Part shown: in pieces, positions 1 to 5,871 of the stretch
Position numbering within the stretch: the stretch's first letter is position 1
Layout of the letters: each line of letters opens with the position of its first letter
NCBI GenBank assembly: GCA_021205645.1
Contig: JAJPXE010000008.1
Location: 1-15,580 of the forward strand
Direction of reading: 5' to 3'
DNA length: 15,580 nt
Source: Candidatus Gastranaerophilales bacterium
Lineage (GTDB): Bacteria; Cyanobacteriota; Vampirovibrionia; Gastranaerophilales; Gastranaerophilaceae
Notes under the pieces: generated by a model
Databases searched by the model: none
What the model saw: the letters and a program-made list of their open reading frames with translations, nothing else
Told to the model about the DNA's origin: nothing
Program-made: the position numbers and the translations under genes

Positions 1-11
1 CATGCATATAG

Positions 12-41
12 TTGATTACAATCAATCTTTATATGTATAGG
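12..41 (+). promoter_or_regulatory. Putative sigma70-type promoter of the fliN-fliR operon with an overlapping palindrome
   Basis: A -35-like TTGATT (12-17) and a -10-like TATAGG (36-41) are separated by 18 bases and lie just upstream of the first flagellar gene. A 6-2-6 inverted repeat, TTGATT-AC-AATCAA (12-25), covers the -35 box and could be an operator. The -10 box is not a perfect match. The window begins here, so a promoter further upstream cannot be excluded. Confidence 0.35.
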
Positions 42-63
42 ATATTTATGGGGAAAAGTAAGC

Positions 64-1269
64 ATGTCAGCACAAGAAGAAGAAAATATTAAAACAAGTT
101 TTACAAGCGAACTATACAGCCAGTTTAACTGGTTTAAAAATATGTTCGAAAATCCTGTACAGCAGGCATGTGATGATTTTTTTTCAACAGGGTTTGAGTT
201 TAAACTTGTCGGTGTGAGTGAGAATATGAACGTACTCACTCAAAACGAAAGTTTCTTCGTTACCAAAGTCCAACTTGATGGGAAAAATGACGTGTTTATC
301 AGAATTTCCCAGAACGCTATCAAAGTTATTCTGGACAAAATCCTCGGCAAAAGCAATAAAAAATTTGAACTGTCATCAATATCAGATTTGGAAGCAAAAA
401 TAATAACCACATTTAATGAATTTCTGTATGATAAAATATCAGACAAAATTGATAAAACAAAACTTGAAAAACACCCTGATACAATAAATTTGAGCTATTT
501 TATAAGAAACCTTTCATCGGATGAAAGTGCAAGGTTTGTGCTGTCATTCCCGAAATCGGTGCTTGCCCCTGTTACGCTGCCACCTGTTCCCCTAGAAAAA
601 CAGATTAATGAAATGCTGTTTAAGGATTGTCCGGTCGATGTAACAATAAAAGTAGGCTCAACAGATTTTGCGGTTAATGATGTAAAAAAACTCGGTGTCG
701 GCGATATTGTGTTGTTTGAAAACAGCAATGCCAGAGAAATGATTTTAATATGCGATAATATATTGCAACGCTTTGCAGTTAATCCGAATAAAGAATTAAT
801 TTTGCCATATGATGATGAAGATGAAAACAATGGGAGTGAGGAAGAAATGGACACAAGCAGTATAACAAATTTATGGGACAGCCTTCAAATTGAGATGAGT
901 GCTGAGTTTGAAAAAATAAAAGTATCTCTTGGAGAGCTAAAAAACATTCAGGAAGGACTGGTTGTTGATATAAGTTCGGTATATAACAATAAAGTTTCAC
1001 TAAAAGTGGGCGAGCAGATAGTAGCAGACGGCGAGCTTGTTATTATAAATGACCGCTACGGTGTAAAGATATCAAAAGTGACCGCAGATGAGTTTAAAGA
1101 TGTCAGCAATGTGGAAAGCATGGTAAATGCGGCAGCAAAGGCCGGTTCAACAGTCAGCGTAGCCCCGAATTCAAATGTTAAACAAGCAGGAGCCGCTGCA
1201 CCAAATCAGGCGGGAGCCGAAAGCGGCGGTGATGAATTTGATTACAGCGATTTTGATTTAGACGAATAA
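64..1269 (+). CDS. fliN: FliM/FliN-type flagellar motor switch (C-ring) protein with two SpoA domains
   Basis: 401 aa. This is a C-ring protein at the cytoplasmic base of the flagellar motor, where SpoA proteins form the switch and the docking platform for export substrates. Two SpoA-like regions are visible: about residues 178-248 (hydrophobic beta pattern through DIVLFEN) and about 270-340, the latter with the classic FliN pattern (IKVSLGEL, GLVVDIS, VSLKVGEQIVADGELVIIN, YGVKISKV). The N-terminal 170 residues resemble FliM/FliY CheC-like segments (IRIS, ILGK, SDLEAKIITTFNEFL). The tail (about 355-401) is Ala/Gly-rich and then acidic, ending in alternating D/F/Y. A typical FliN is about 100-150 aa, so this is a fused or expanded form, like FliY or SctQ in architecture. 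A GGGG stretch lies 10 bases before the ATG. It is first in an operon with fliO, fliP, fliQ and fliR. The exact subfamily name (fliN, fliM or fliY) is uncertain. Confidence 0.85.
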   Translation: MSAQEEENIKTSFTSELYSQFNWFKNMFENPVQQACDDFFSTGFEFKLVGVSENMNVLTQNESFFVTKVQLDGKNDVFIRISQNAIKVILDKILGKSNKKFELSSISDLEAKIITTFNEFLYDKISDKIDKTKLEKHPDTINLSYFIRNLSSDESARFVLSFPKSVLAPVTLPPVPLEKQINEMLFKDCPVDVTIKVGSTDFAVNDVKKLGVGDIVLFENSNAREMILICDNILQRFAVNPNKELILPYDDEDENNGSEEEMDTSSITNLWDSLQIEMSAEFEKIKVSLGELKNIQEGLVVDISSVYNNKVSLKVGEQIVADGELVIINDRYGVKISKVTADEFKDVSNVESMVNAAAKAGSTVSVAPNSNVKQAGAAAPNQAGAESGGDEFDYSDFDLDE

Positions 1270-1297
1270 TATAAACTAAAAGAATTGAGGATTTATT

Positions 1298-1687
1298 ATG
1301 GGATATATTTCAAACTTTATAGTGTATTTTTGTGCAATGATTGGCATTATTGTTCTTGCATTATATGTTTATAAGAAGTTTAATGTAACATCTTTTAGTG
1401 CAAAACGCACTAACTCACTGAAAATCGAAGATGCTTTAAGCTTATCTCCGAGGAAAAATCTCTATGTTGTCAGAAACGGTAAAGAGAGATTTTTGATTGC
1501 TGCCGATTTTGAAAGAACAACACTTATTTCAAAACTGGAAGAAAATGATGAAATTATTCACGAAAATATTAACCGGAGAAGATATAGACAGGCAGATTTA
1601 TCGGAAGATGCGATACTTGCACAAAACAACACTGCACCGGTTAAAAAACCTATAATGAGAGAGATAAGAAACAGACTGAATTTTTAA
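1298..1687 (+). CDS. fliO: FliO-like flagellar biosynthesis membrane protein
   Basis: 129 aa. FliO is an accessory membrane protein that helps assemble the FliP pore of the flagellar type III export gate. There is one N-terminal transmembrane segment (about residues 5-25), then a short cytoplasmic domain with the FliO pattern: LSLSPRKNLYVVRNGKERFLIA followed by ERTTLISKL, in place of the usual L-G-RxSLxVVxxGxxxLLLGVxxxxIxLL. The C-terminal 45 residues are basic and probably disordered. FliO is poorly conserved, so the identification rests on this motif plus position directly before fliP, which is the standard gene order. A GAGG ribosome-binding site lies 8 bases before the ATG; the gap to the upstream gene is 28 bases. 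Confidence 0.82.
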   Translation: MGYISNFIVYFCAMIGIIVLALYVYKKFNVTSFSAKRTNSLKIEDALSLSPRKNLYVVRNGKERFLIAADFERTTLISKLEENDEIIHENINRRRYRQADLSEDAILAQNNTAPVKKPIMREIRNRLNF

Positions 1688-1706
1688 AAAAGAGGAATAG
1701 AACAAA

Positions 1707-2348
1707 ATGGACGTATTTGCTAATTTTAATCCTGTCTTACAAATGTTGATAGTAATGTCGTTATTTTCGATATTACCGTTTATGTTTTGCTGTATGACAA
1801 GTTTTTTGAGGTTTACCATAGTATTTTCAATGTTAAAGACGGCACTTGGCACGCAGCAGGTTCCGCCGTCTATAGCGATTATCGGTTTAAGTATGATTTT
1901 GACATTCTACACTATGGGCGGAGTATTCCAGAAAATGTATGATTTAGGTTCTGTACCGTTCACTAAAAATCAGGATATTGTTAAGACAATTGAACTGGGT
2001 TCAAAGCCTCTAAAAGAGTTTATGATGAAACAAACACGGGAGAGTGATTTAGCGTTCTTCATAGAACTTGCAAACAAAGAGCCGCCGAAAAGCCCTGAAG
2101 AAATAACAATCTGGCAGATTGCACCGGCATATATTTTGAGCGAGCTAAAAACAGCATTTGAAATCGGGTTTATAGTATTTGTTCCGTTCATTGTGTTGGA
2201 TCTGATAGTTGCAAATATCCTGCTGGCACTGGGTATGTTCATGTTATCCCCGACAATTATTTCACTGCCGTTCAAGTTGTTAATATTCATTGCGGTTGAC
2301 GGTTGGGCATTGATTGTACAGGGATTAGTACAGAGTTATAACACATAG
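1707..2348 (+). CDS. fliP: Flagellar export gate protein FliP
   Basis: 213 aa. FliP is the core pore subunit of the flagellar type III export gate in the inner membrane (FliP5-FliQ4-FliR1). Family motifs are clear: TSFLRFTIVFSMLKTALGTQQVPP (about residues 31-54), PLKEFMMKQTRESDLAFF (101-118), PAYILSELKTAFEIGF (140-155), and a C-terminal SPTIISLPFKLLIFIAVDGW (181-200). Four hydrophobic segments are visible. The protein starts almost directly at the first membrane helix: the cleavable signal peptide and periplasmic N-terminus of enterobacterial FliP (about 245 aa) are missing, so it has the length of a SctR-type protein. The PLKEFMMKQTRE motif still favours FliP over SctR. An AGAGGA site precedes the ATG by 10 bases. 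Confidence 0.96.
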   Translation: MDVFANFNPVLQMLIVMSLFSILPFMFCCMTSFLRFTIVFSMLKTALGTQQVPPSIAIIGLSMILTFYTMGGVFQKMYDLGSVPFTKNQDIVKTIELGSKPLKEFMMKQTRESDLAFFIELANKEPPKSPEEITIWQIAPAYILSELKTAFEIGFIVFVPFIVLDLIVANILLALGMFMLSPTIISLPFKLLIFIAVDGWALIVQGLVQSYNT

Positions 2349-2358
2349 GAGGATTGAA

Positions 2359-2850
2359 ATGGAACTGTTAGTTGAATATTTAGCAAAAGGATTTATGACA
2401 ATGCTGGCGATTTCAATGCCCTGCGTGTTAACGGCAGCAACAATCGGTCTTGTTGTCGGTATAATTCAGGCTGTTACTCAGGTTCAGGAACAAACCATTG
2501 CGGCAGCACCTAAGATTTTTGCTGTATTTTTGGTCATTGTTATGGGTGGTATGGGATTTCTTAAACTGCTTACTAACCTGTTCGCCGATGGGATGGGAAT
2601 TGCGTTTAATGTTGTGCCGAGAAATGACAGTTATGTTCTGGCATCTGATTATTACAGATACACTTCTCCGCTTCAGCAGGGAGAATTATCGGACAGATAC
2701 CCTCAAAATCTTCAGATAAGAGAGGTTATAAAACGTCCGAGTGATGCACCATTTATCGATAGAGAGGGCAAACCTAAATATGATAAATCACCGAGAACGC
2801 CTATGCCGAAACCTAACTTTATTGAAACTAACAAAATTATAGGAAGGTAA
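2359..2850 (+). CDS. fliQ: Flagellar export gate protein FliQ with a long C-terminal extension
   Basis: 163 aa. FliQ is the small two-helix subunit that wraps the FliP/FliR export channel. Residues 1-86 are a complete FliQ: two membrane hairpin helices (about 12-38 and 50-75) with VVGIIQAVTQVQEQT (32-46) and APKIFAVFLVIV (50-61). Normal FliQ ends near residue 89. Here the frame runs on for about 75 residues (89-163) of hydrophilic, Pro/Lys/Arg-rich sequence (RYTSPL, KRPSDAPF, SPRTPMPKPNF) with no obvious fold. A strong TAGGAGG site precedes the ATG and overlaps the fliP stop. The downstream small gene begins 3 bases after the stop, so the extension is not a read-through into a neighbour. I cannot tell whether the tail is cytoplasmic or periplasmic. 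Confidence 0.93.
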   Translation: MELLVEYLAKGFMTMLAISMPCVLTAATIGLVVGIIQAVTQVQEQTIAAAPKIFAVFLVIVMGGMGFLKLLTNLFADGMGIAFNVVPRNDSYVLASDYYRYTSPLQQGELSDRYPQNLQIREVIKRPSDAPFIDREGKPKYDKSPRTPMPKPNFIETNKIIGR

Positions 2851-2853
2851 ATT

Positions 2854-3222
2854 ATGATTGATTTAAAACGATTTTTAATAACGGTTATTCTGTTATGTTC
2901 AGCAAATTTCGCATATGCAGATAGCTGTATTATGATTGCCGACAGCGAAATAAAAGATGTAAAATGCAATGATACATCAATTGTTTGCATGCGTGTTCTG
3001 ACAACTTTAACTAACGAAAAAAGGTCAATAATCGTAACCTCATTAAAAGACGGGCAGACTGAATTTTCCGTTAAAGTAAAGAGCAGATATCACTGTTACA
3101 AGGTAAAGGTATGCGGCAGCAAATTGACAATATGCGGTGACAGCACCTTAAAAATAATGCCGGTAGATTTGCCGGCAGAGGCACTGCCGCTCACACCGTC
3201 ATCAGAGGAGTGTAAAGATTGA
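2854..3222 (+). CDS. Small secreted Cys-rich protein of unknown function inside the flagellar operon
   Basis: 122 aa. I do not recognise it as a named flagellar gene. It has a textbook Sec signal peptide: basic N-terminus (MIDLKRF), hydrophobic core (LITVILLC), and an AYA/D cleavage site after residue 22. The mature protein (about 100 aa) has seven cysteines (25, 38, 45, 81, 87, 94, 120). The middle (about 25-86) has an alternating beta-strand pattern (SEIKDVKCND, TTLTNEKRSIIVTSLKDGQTEFSVKV) that resembles the small Ig-like/BIG_2-like N-domain of pilus secretins; that is an inference from pattern only. It begins 3 bases after fliQ with its AGGAAGG site inside the fliQ 3' end, and its TGA overlaps the TTG of fliR. 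It is therefore translationally embedded in the export operon and probably acts in the periplasm or outside the cell. Confidence 0.75.
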   Translation: MIDLKRFLITVILLCSANFAYADSCIMIADSEIKDVKCNDTSIVCMRVLTTLTNEKRSIIVTSLKDGQTEFSVKVKSRYHCYKVKVCGSKLTICGDSTLKIMPVDLPAEALPLTPSSEECKD

Positions 3223-4004
3223 TAGCGCAGGATGTAGTATCACAACTGGGTTCAATATTCCCGATGTTTGGCATATATCTTACGACGGGGTTTATAATCT
3301 TTGCAAGGATTATGGGCTTTATCAGGCTTGCTCCGATTATGAACAGAAAAGAAGTTCCCGGTCTTGTTAAACTGGGACTTGCACTGTTATTGACGATGAT
3401 ATTCATAGCGGCAAAAAAGCCTGCAATTCCGCCTGCGGACAACTGTTTTATCCTGTCCTTAACCTTAAATTATGTAGCGGGTGCATTGCTCGGGTATATG
3501 GCACAGCTCCTTTTACTGGCAGTAGAGGCAGGGGCTGATATGATTAATATGCAAATGGGTTTAAGTTCGGCTATGGTTCTTGACCCGACAACATCTTCGC
3601 AAACATCTATTCTTGCAAAGCTCATCTCATTGCTCGGTCTGGTTATATTTATGGAAATAGGGGGTTTTTACTGGATGATGAATGCTTTTGTGAGAAGTTT
3701 TGAGATTTTTCCGCTCTATGCGGTATGTATCCCTCTTGATAAGATAGTCAATATGGATTATCTGATAAAAATGACATCAAATGTATTGTACATGGGGCTT
3801 CAGATAGCCTCGCCGGTGCTGCTTGCGACACTGGGTCAGGATATAATACTCGGTGTAATCTCCAAAACAGCCCCTCAGGTAAACGTTTTCCAGTTGAGTT
3901 TTTTATTCAAACCGGTTTTTGGTGCAGCGATTATGGTTTGGATTTTACCAATGCTAGTTAATATAATAACTGATTATTTCCAATCATTTGCGAACATAAT
4001 TTAA
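3219..4004 (+). CDS. fliR: Flagellar export gate protein FliR
   Basis: 261 aa. FliR is the single-copy subunit that caps the spiral of the FliP/FliQ/FliR export gate. Family features are present: FIIFARIMGFIRLAPIMNRKEVP (about residues 25-47), MQMGLSSAMVLDP (111-123), and GVISKTAPQVNVFQLSF (212-228), the last a FliR hallmark. Six or more membrane segments and a length of 261 match the family. The start is TTG at 3219, which shares bases with the TGA of the preceding gene (TTGA overlap); an AGAGGAG site 8 bases upstream supports it, and no in-frame ATG with a comparable site is nearby. flhB, which often follows or is fused to fliR, does not follow here. Confidence 0.95.
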   Translation: MIAQDVVSQLGSIFPMFGIYLTTGFIIFARIMGFIRLAPIMNRKEVPGLVKLGLALLLTMIFIAAKKPAIPPADNCFILSLTLNYVAGALLGYMAQLLLLAVEAGADMINMQMGLSSAMVLDPTTSSQTSILAKLISLLGLVIFMEIGGFYWMMNAFVRSFEIFPLYAVCIPLDKIVNMDYLIKMTSNVLYMGLQIASPVLLATLGQDIILGVISKTAPQVNVFQLSFLFKPVFGAAIMVWILPMLVNIITDYFQSFANII

Positions 4005-4010
4005 GCATAG

Positions 4011-4070
4011 TCCTCTCCGGAGGGGTAAATGTATTTCACCCCCCCAATATATTTACCCCTCCGGAGAGGA
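4011..4070 (+). repeat. Perfect 20-bp inverted repeat after fliR; probable terminator and repeat-family member
   Basis: Arms 4011-4030 and 4051-4070 are exact reverse complements (TCCTCTCCGGAGGGGTAAAT on the left). The stem can extend about five more pairs into the 20-base spacer, which contains a run of seven C. Each arm also contains the short palindrome CTCCGGAG. It starts 6 bases after the fliR stop, so it may end the operon transcript, but there is no T-run after it. The words AGGGGTAAATG and ATTTCACCC recur at 9977-10000 and 10163-10172, which suggests a dispersed palindromic repeat. Confidence 0.85.
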
Positions 4071-4089
4071 TGGGAAAAATATCTCCAGT

Positions 4090-4218
4090 ATGGATTTCAA
4101 AAAAAACAACCTGAGCATGCAAGACAATAATAATTTCCCGACAATGACCATGCAGCAATATCAAAAATTATTAAAACTGTTATCCAATATAAATAAAATC
4201 ATCAAAATCGCTCTCTAA
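4090..4218 (+). CDS. Possible 42-codon small ORF
   Basis: An ATG-to-TAA frame encodes 42 aa: a polar Asn/Gln/Met-rich first half (MDFKKNNLSMQDNNNF), then an amphipathic, basic, Leu/Ile-rich helix ending in KLLSNINKIIKIAL. It lies between the fliR-side palindrome and the acetyltransferase. There is no convincing ribosome-binding site (AGGATGGG is about 20 bases upstream). It could be a small membrane-active peptide, a decayed gene end, or chance. Real translation is uncertain. Confidence 0.25.
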   Translation: MDFKKNNLSMQDNNNFPTMTMQQYQKLLKLLSNINKIIKIAL

Positions 4219-4284
4219 CGCACCCCTTTACGACCTTTTAATCCTCCGCATAAATTTTCAAATACAGGAAGTCACTACCCCTTT

Positions 4285-4842
4285 TTATTGATTGATTTTT
4301 CTGATAATTCTGCACGGATTACCGGCTGCGACAGAATCGGGCGGGATATTGTGTGTCACAACCGAACCTGCTCCGATAACGGCTCTATCGCCGATATTGA
4401 CTCCGCCCAGAATGGTAACTCCTCCGCCGAGCCAGACGGCAGAGCCGATTGTGATTGGTTTTGCCTGTTCTTTACCTTTAATTCTTTCTTCCGCATTGAT
4501 AGGATGACATGCGGTATAAAATCCACAATTAGGTCCAATGAATGTATCGGAGCCGATTTTTATTTTTGCACAATCTAAAAAAACACTGTTATGATTTATA
4601 TAAACAAACCCGTCGAATTCTATGTTATAACCGTAATCACAAAAGAAATTAGGTTCAATAACGGTGTTATTTCCATATTTTCCGAGCAGTGATTTAAGGA
4701 TTTGTTGTTTTTCTTCTTTTTTATCGGGAGTGAGTGTATTATATTCCATACAAAGCGATTTTGCCCGCAATCTGTCCTGTTCAAGTTCTTCACAGTAGGG
4801 CTCGTATAGTTCGCCGTTAATCATTTTTTCTTTTTCACTCAT
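4285..4842 (-). CDS. Maltose/galactoside O-acetyltransferase family protein (left-handed beta-helix)
   Basis: 185 aa. It belongs to the LacA/Maa/NodL family, which transfers acetyl groups from acetyl-CoA to sugar hydroxyls in the cytoplasm; the true substrate is not readable from sequence. The N-terminal helical Maa-type region is present (MSEKEKMINGELYEPY, then LEQDRLRAK). Hexapeptide repeats follow from about residue 60 (VIEPNFFCDYGYNIEFD, IKIGSDTFIGPNCGFYT, ITIGSAVWLGGGVTILGGVNIGDRAVIGAGSVV). The catalytic histidine is probably His113 in TACHPIN. The C-terminal AAGNPCRIIRKI motif is complete and the length is normal. The chosen ATG fits the Maa N-terminus, although no strong ribosome-binding site is visible. 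It is convergent with the flagellar operon and stands alone on its strand. Confidence 0.9.
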   Translation of the reverse strand: MSEKEKMINGELYEPYCEELEQDRLRAKSLCMEYNTLTPDKKEEKQQILKSLLGKYGNNTVIEPNFFCDYGYNIEFDGFVYINHNSVFLDCAKIKIGSDTFIGPNCGFYTACHPINAEERIKGKEQAKPITIGSAVWLGGGVTILGGVNIGDRAVIGAGSVVTHNIPPDSVAAGNPCRIIRKINQ

Positions 4843-4871
4843 GAAACTAAGTTTATCAAAATATATAAGTC

Positions 4872-4901
4872 TTGTAAATATAGTAATATATGTGATACAA
4901 T
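4872..4901 (+). promoter_or_regulatory. Putative promoter of tRNA-Ser
   Basis: TTGTAA (4872-4877) and TACAAT (4896-4901) are separated by 18 bases. This would start transcription near 4908, about 22 bases before the mature tRNA 5' end. The spacing and the lack of any plus-strand gene upstream support it. Confidence 0.5.
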
Positions 4902-4929
4902 AGTCAGAGTTGATAGAAACCCTCTATAC

Positions 4930-5016
4930 GGAGAGGTGTCCGAGTGGTTTAAGGTGCAAACCTGGAACGTTTGTGTGGGGGAAACTCCACCGCGGGTTCG
5001 AATCCCGCCTTCTCCG
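4930..5016 (+). tRNA. tRNA-Ser (anticodon GGA)
   Basis: 87 nt without an encoded CCA. The acceptor stem GGAGAGG pairs with CTTCTCC and leaves a G discriminator. The anticodon stem CAAAC/GTTTG holds loop CTGGAAC, giving anticodon GGA (reads TCC/TCT). A long variable arm (TGTGGGGGAAACTCCAC) is typical of class II tRNA-Ser, and the T-loop GGGTTCGAATCCC is standard. The acceptor contains one G-T wobble. It has its own promoter and a hairpin 8 bases downstream, so it is a single-gene unit. Confidence 0.97.
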
Positions 5017-5024
5017 AATTTTTA

Positions 5025-5051
5025 ACGGGATGAATTAAAAATTCATCCCGT
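5025..5051 (+). terminator. Hairpin terminator after tRNA-Ser
   Basis: A perfect 12-bp inverted repeat, ACGGGATGAATT-AAA-AATTCATCCCGT, begins 8 bases after the tRNA. AT-rich sequence (ATTAATTTATTAAATT) follows rather than a pure T-run. It lies between converging tRNA genes and may stop transcription from both directions. Confidence 0.65.
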
Positions 5052-5076
5052 ATTAATTTATTAAATTGTTATAGAC

Positions 5077-5159
5077 TGGGCAGAGGTGGATTCGAACCAC
5101 CGTAGTCTCGCGACGACAGATTTACAGTCTGTTCCCTTTAGCCACTCGGGCATCTACCC
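5077..5159 (-). tRNA. tRNA-Tyr (anticodon GTA)
   Basis: 83 nt, no encoded CCA. The acceptor stem GGGTAGA pairs with TCTGCCC (one wobble) and has an A discriminator. The anticodon stem CAGA/TCTG with loop CTGTAAA gives anticodon GTA. A long variable arm marks the bacterial class II tRNA-Tyr. It is the last gene of a three-tRNA minus-strand cluster. Confidence 0.97.
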
Positions 5160-5190
5160 GTATTTAATTATCACTTATTAATTCAAAATT

Positions 5191-5262
<72 letters not shown>

Positions 5263-5274
5263 GGAGTTCTAAAT

Positions 5275-5346
5275 AGCCGGTAATAGGAATCGAACCTACA
5301 ACCTACGGTTTACAAAACCGTTGCTCTACCGTTGAGCTATACCGGC
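5275..5346 (-). tRNA. tRNA-Thr (anticodon TGT)
   Basis: 72 nt, no encoded CCA. The acceptor stem GCCGGTA pairs perfectly with TACCGGC, with a T discriminator. The anticodon stem ACGGT/ACCGT with loop TTTGTAA gives anticodon TGT (reads ACA/ACG). It is the first gene of the cluster, about 14 bases after the -10 box of a near-consensus promoter. Together with the next gene it supplies two threonine isoacceptors in tandem. Confidence 0.97.
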
Positions 5347-5360
5347 AAGTCAGTGTCTAT

Positions 5361-5389
5361 ATATTATTAAGAAAATATTACATTGTCAA
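5361..5389 (-). promoter_or_regulatory. Near-consensus sigma70 promoter of the Thr-Thr-Tyr tRNA operon
   Basis: On the minus strand a perfect -35 TTGACA (5389-5384) is followed after 17 bases by -10 TAATAT (5366-5361), which places the start about 7 bases further on, just before the first tRNA. A 6-2-6 palindrome, ATTGTC-AA-GACAAT (5382-5395), overlaps the -35 box and could bind a regulator. It is the best promoter match in the window. Confidence 0.85.
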
Positions 5390-5421
5390 GACAATTTTTA
5401 TTACCAAATCGTTTAGACCGA

Positions 5422-5859
5422 CTATTGCCAGCCCTCTTTCTCACTTACTTCGTTATGCTCGCTGTCAGAATTTTCGTCGGCTTCTTTTGCAGCTGTATCA
5501 ATCTCTTTTGCACGCATAAATGCTTTAGAAATGATATCCGTTTGACGGTCAATCCTTATACGACGCATGACAGCCTCCATCTCCTCACCTGTCAGGTCAT
5601 TTGCAGATTTGAACTCAATAAAAAATCCCCTGCGCCTGAATGCCAAATAACCCACAACCATTATTCCCCACAGCAACACTCCCTGTATTGTTGCTATTTT
5701 TGGCAGCAAACCTACATACATTGACATTACGTTCCACAACGTTTTCATGACAACACCGGGAAATATTACAAACCCGGCAAATAAACAGATTACTATGCCT
5801 GCTACCGTTAACATTCCTCTAAAACCGTTTATTTGTATTACATTAAATTTTTTCTTCAT
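5422..5859 (-). CDS. Small two-TM membrane protein of unknown function downstream of ligA
   Basis: 145 aa. I do not recognise a family. It has a basic N-terminus (MKKKF), two membrane segments (about residues 16-38 and 55-74), an Arg-rich boundary (FRRRGFF, positive-inside), then a helical charged segment with GEEMEAVMRRIRIDRQTDIISKAF (91-114) and an acidic, disordered tail. The topology suggests both termini are cytoplasmic. It starts 12 bases after the ligA stop with a TAAGGA site at proper spacing, so it is probably co-transcribed with ligA, which by itself says little about function. Confidence 0.75.
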   Translation of the reverse strand: MKKKFNVIQINGFRGMLTVAGIVICLFAGFVIFPGVVMKTLWNVMSMYVGLLPKIATIQGVLLWGIMVVGYLAFRRRGFFIEFKSANDLTGEEMEAVMRRIRIDRQTDIISKAFMRAKEIDTAAKEADENSDSEHNEVSEKEGWQ

Positions 5860-5871
5860 ATCTGTCCTTAC

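Noticed and set aside
495..854. Minus-strand 119-codon frame over fliN
   Set aside because: Antisense shadow: Ser-rich translation, no ribosome-binding site, inside a well-supported gene.
1707..4004. A non-flagellar (virulence) type III secretion system
   Set aside because: FliQ's VQEQT and the short FliP look SctS/SctR-like at first, but FliO, the PLKEFMMKQTRE motif of FliP, the MQMGLSSAMVLDP and SKTAPQVNVF motifs of FliR, and FlhA all favour the flagellar branch.
4090..4218. A remnant of flhB after fliR
   Set aside because: The 42 codons show none of the FlhB features (no NPTH autocleavage site, no membrane helices).
4288..4578. 96- and 71-codon plus-strand frames over the acetyltransferase
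   Set aside because: Antisense shadows of a well-conserved hexapeptide-repeat gene.
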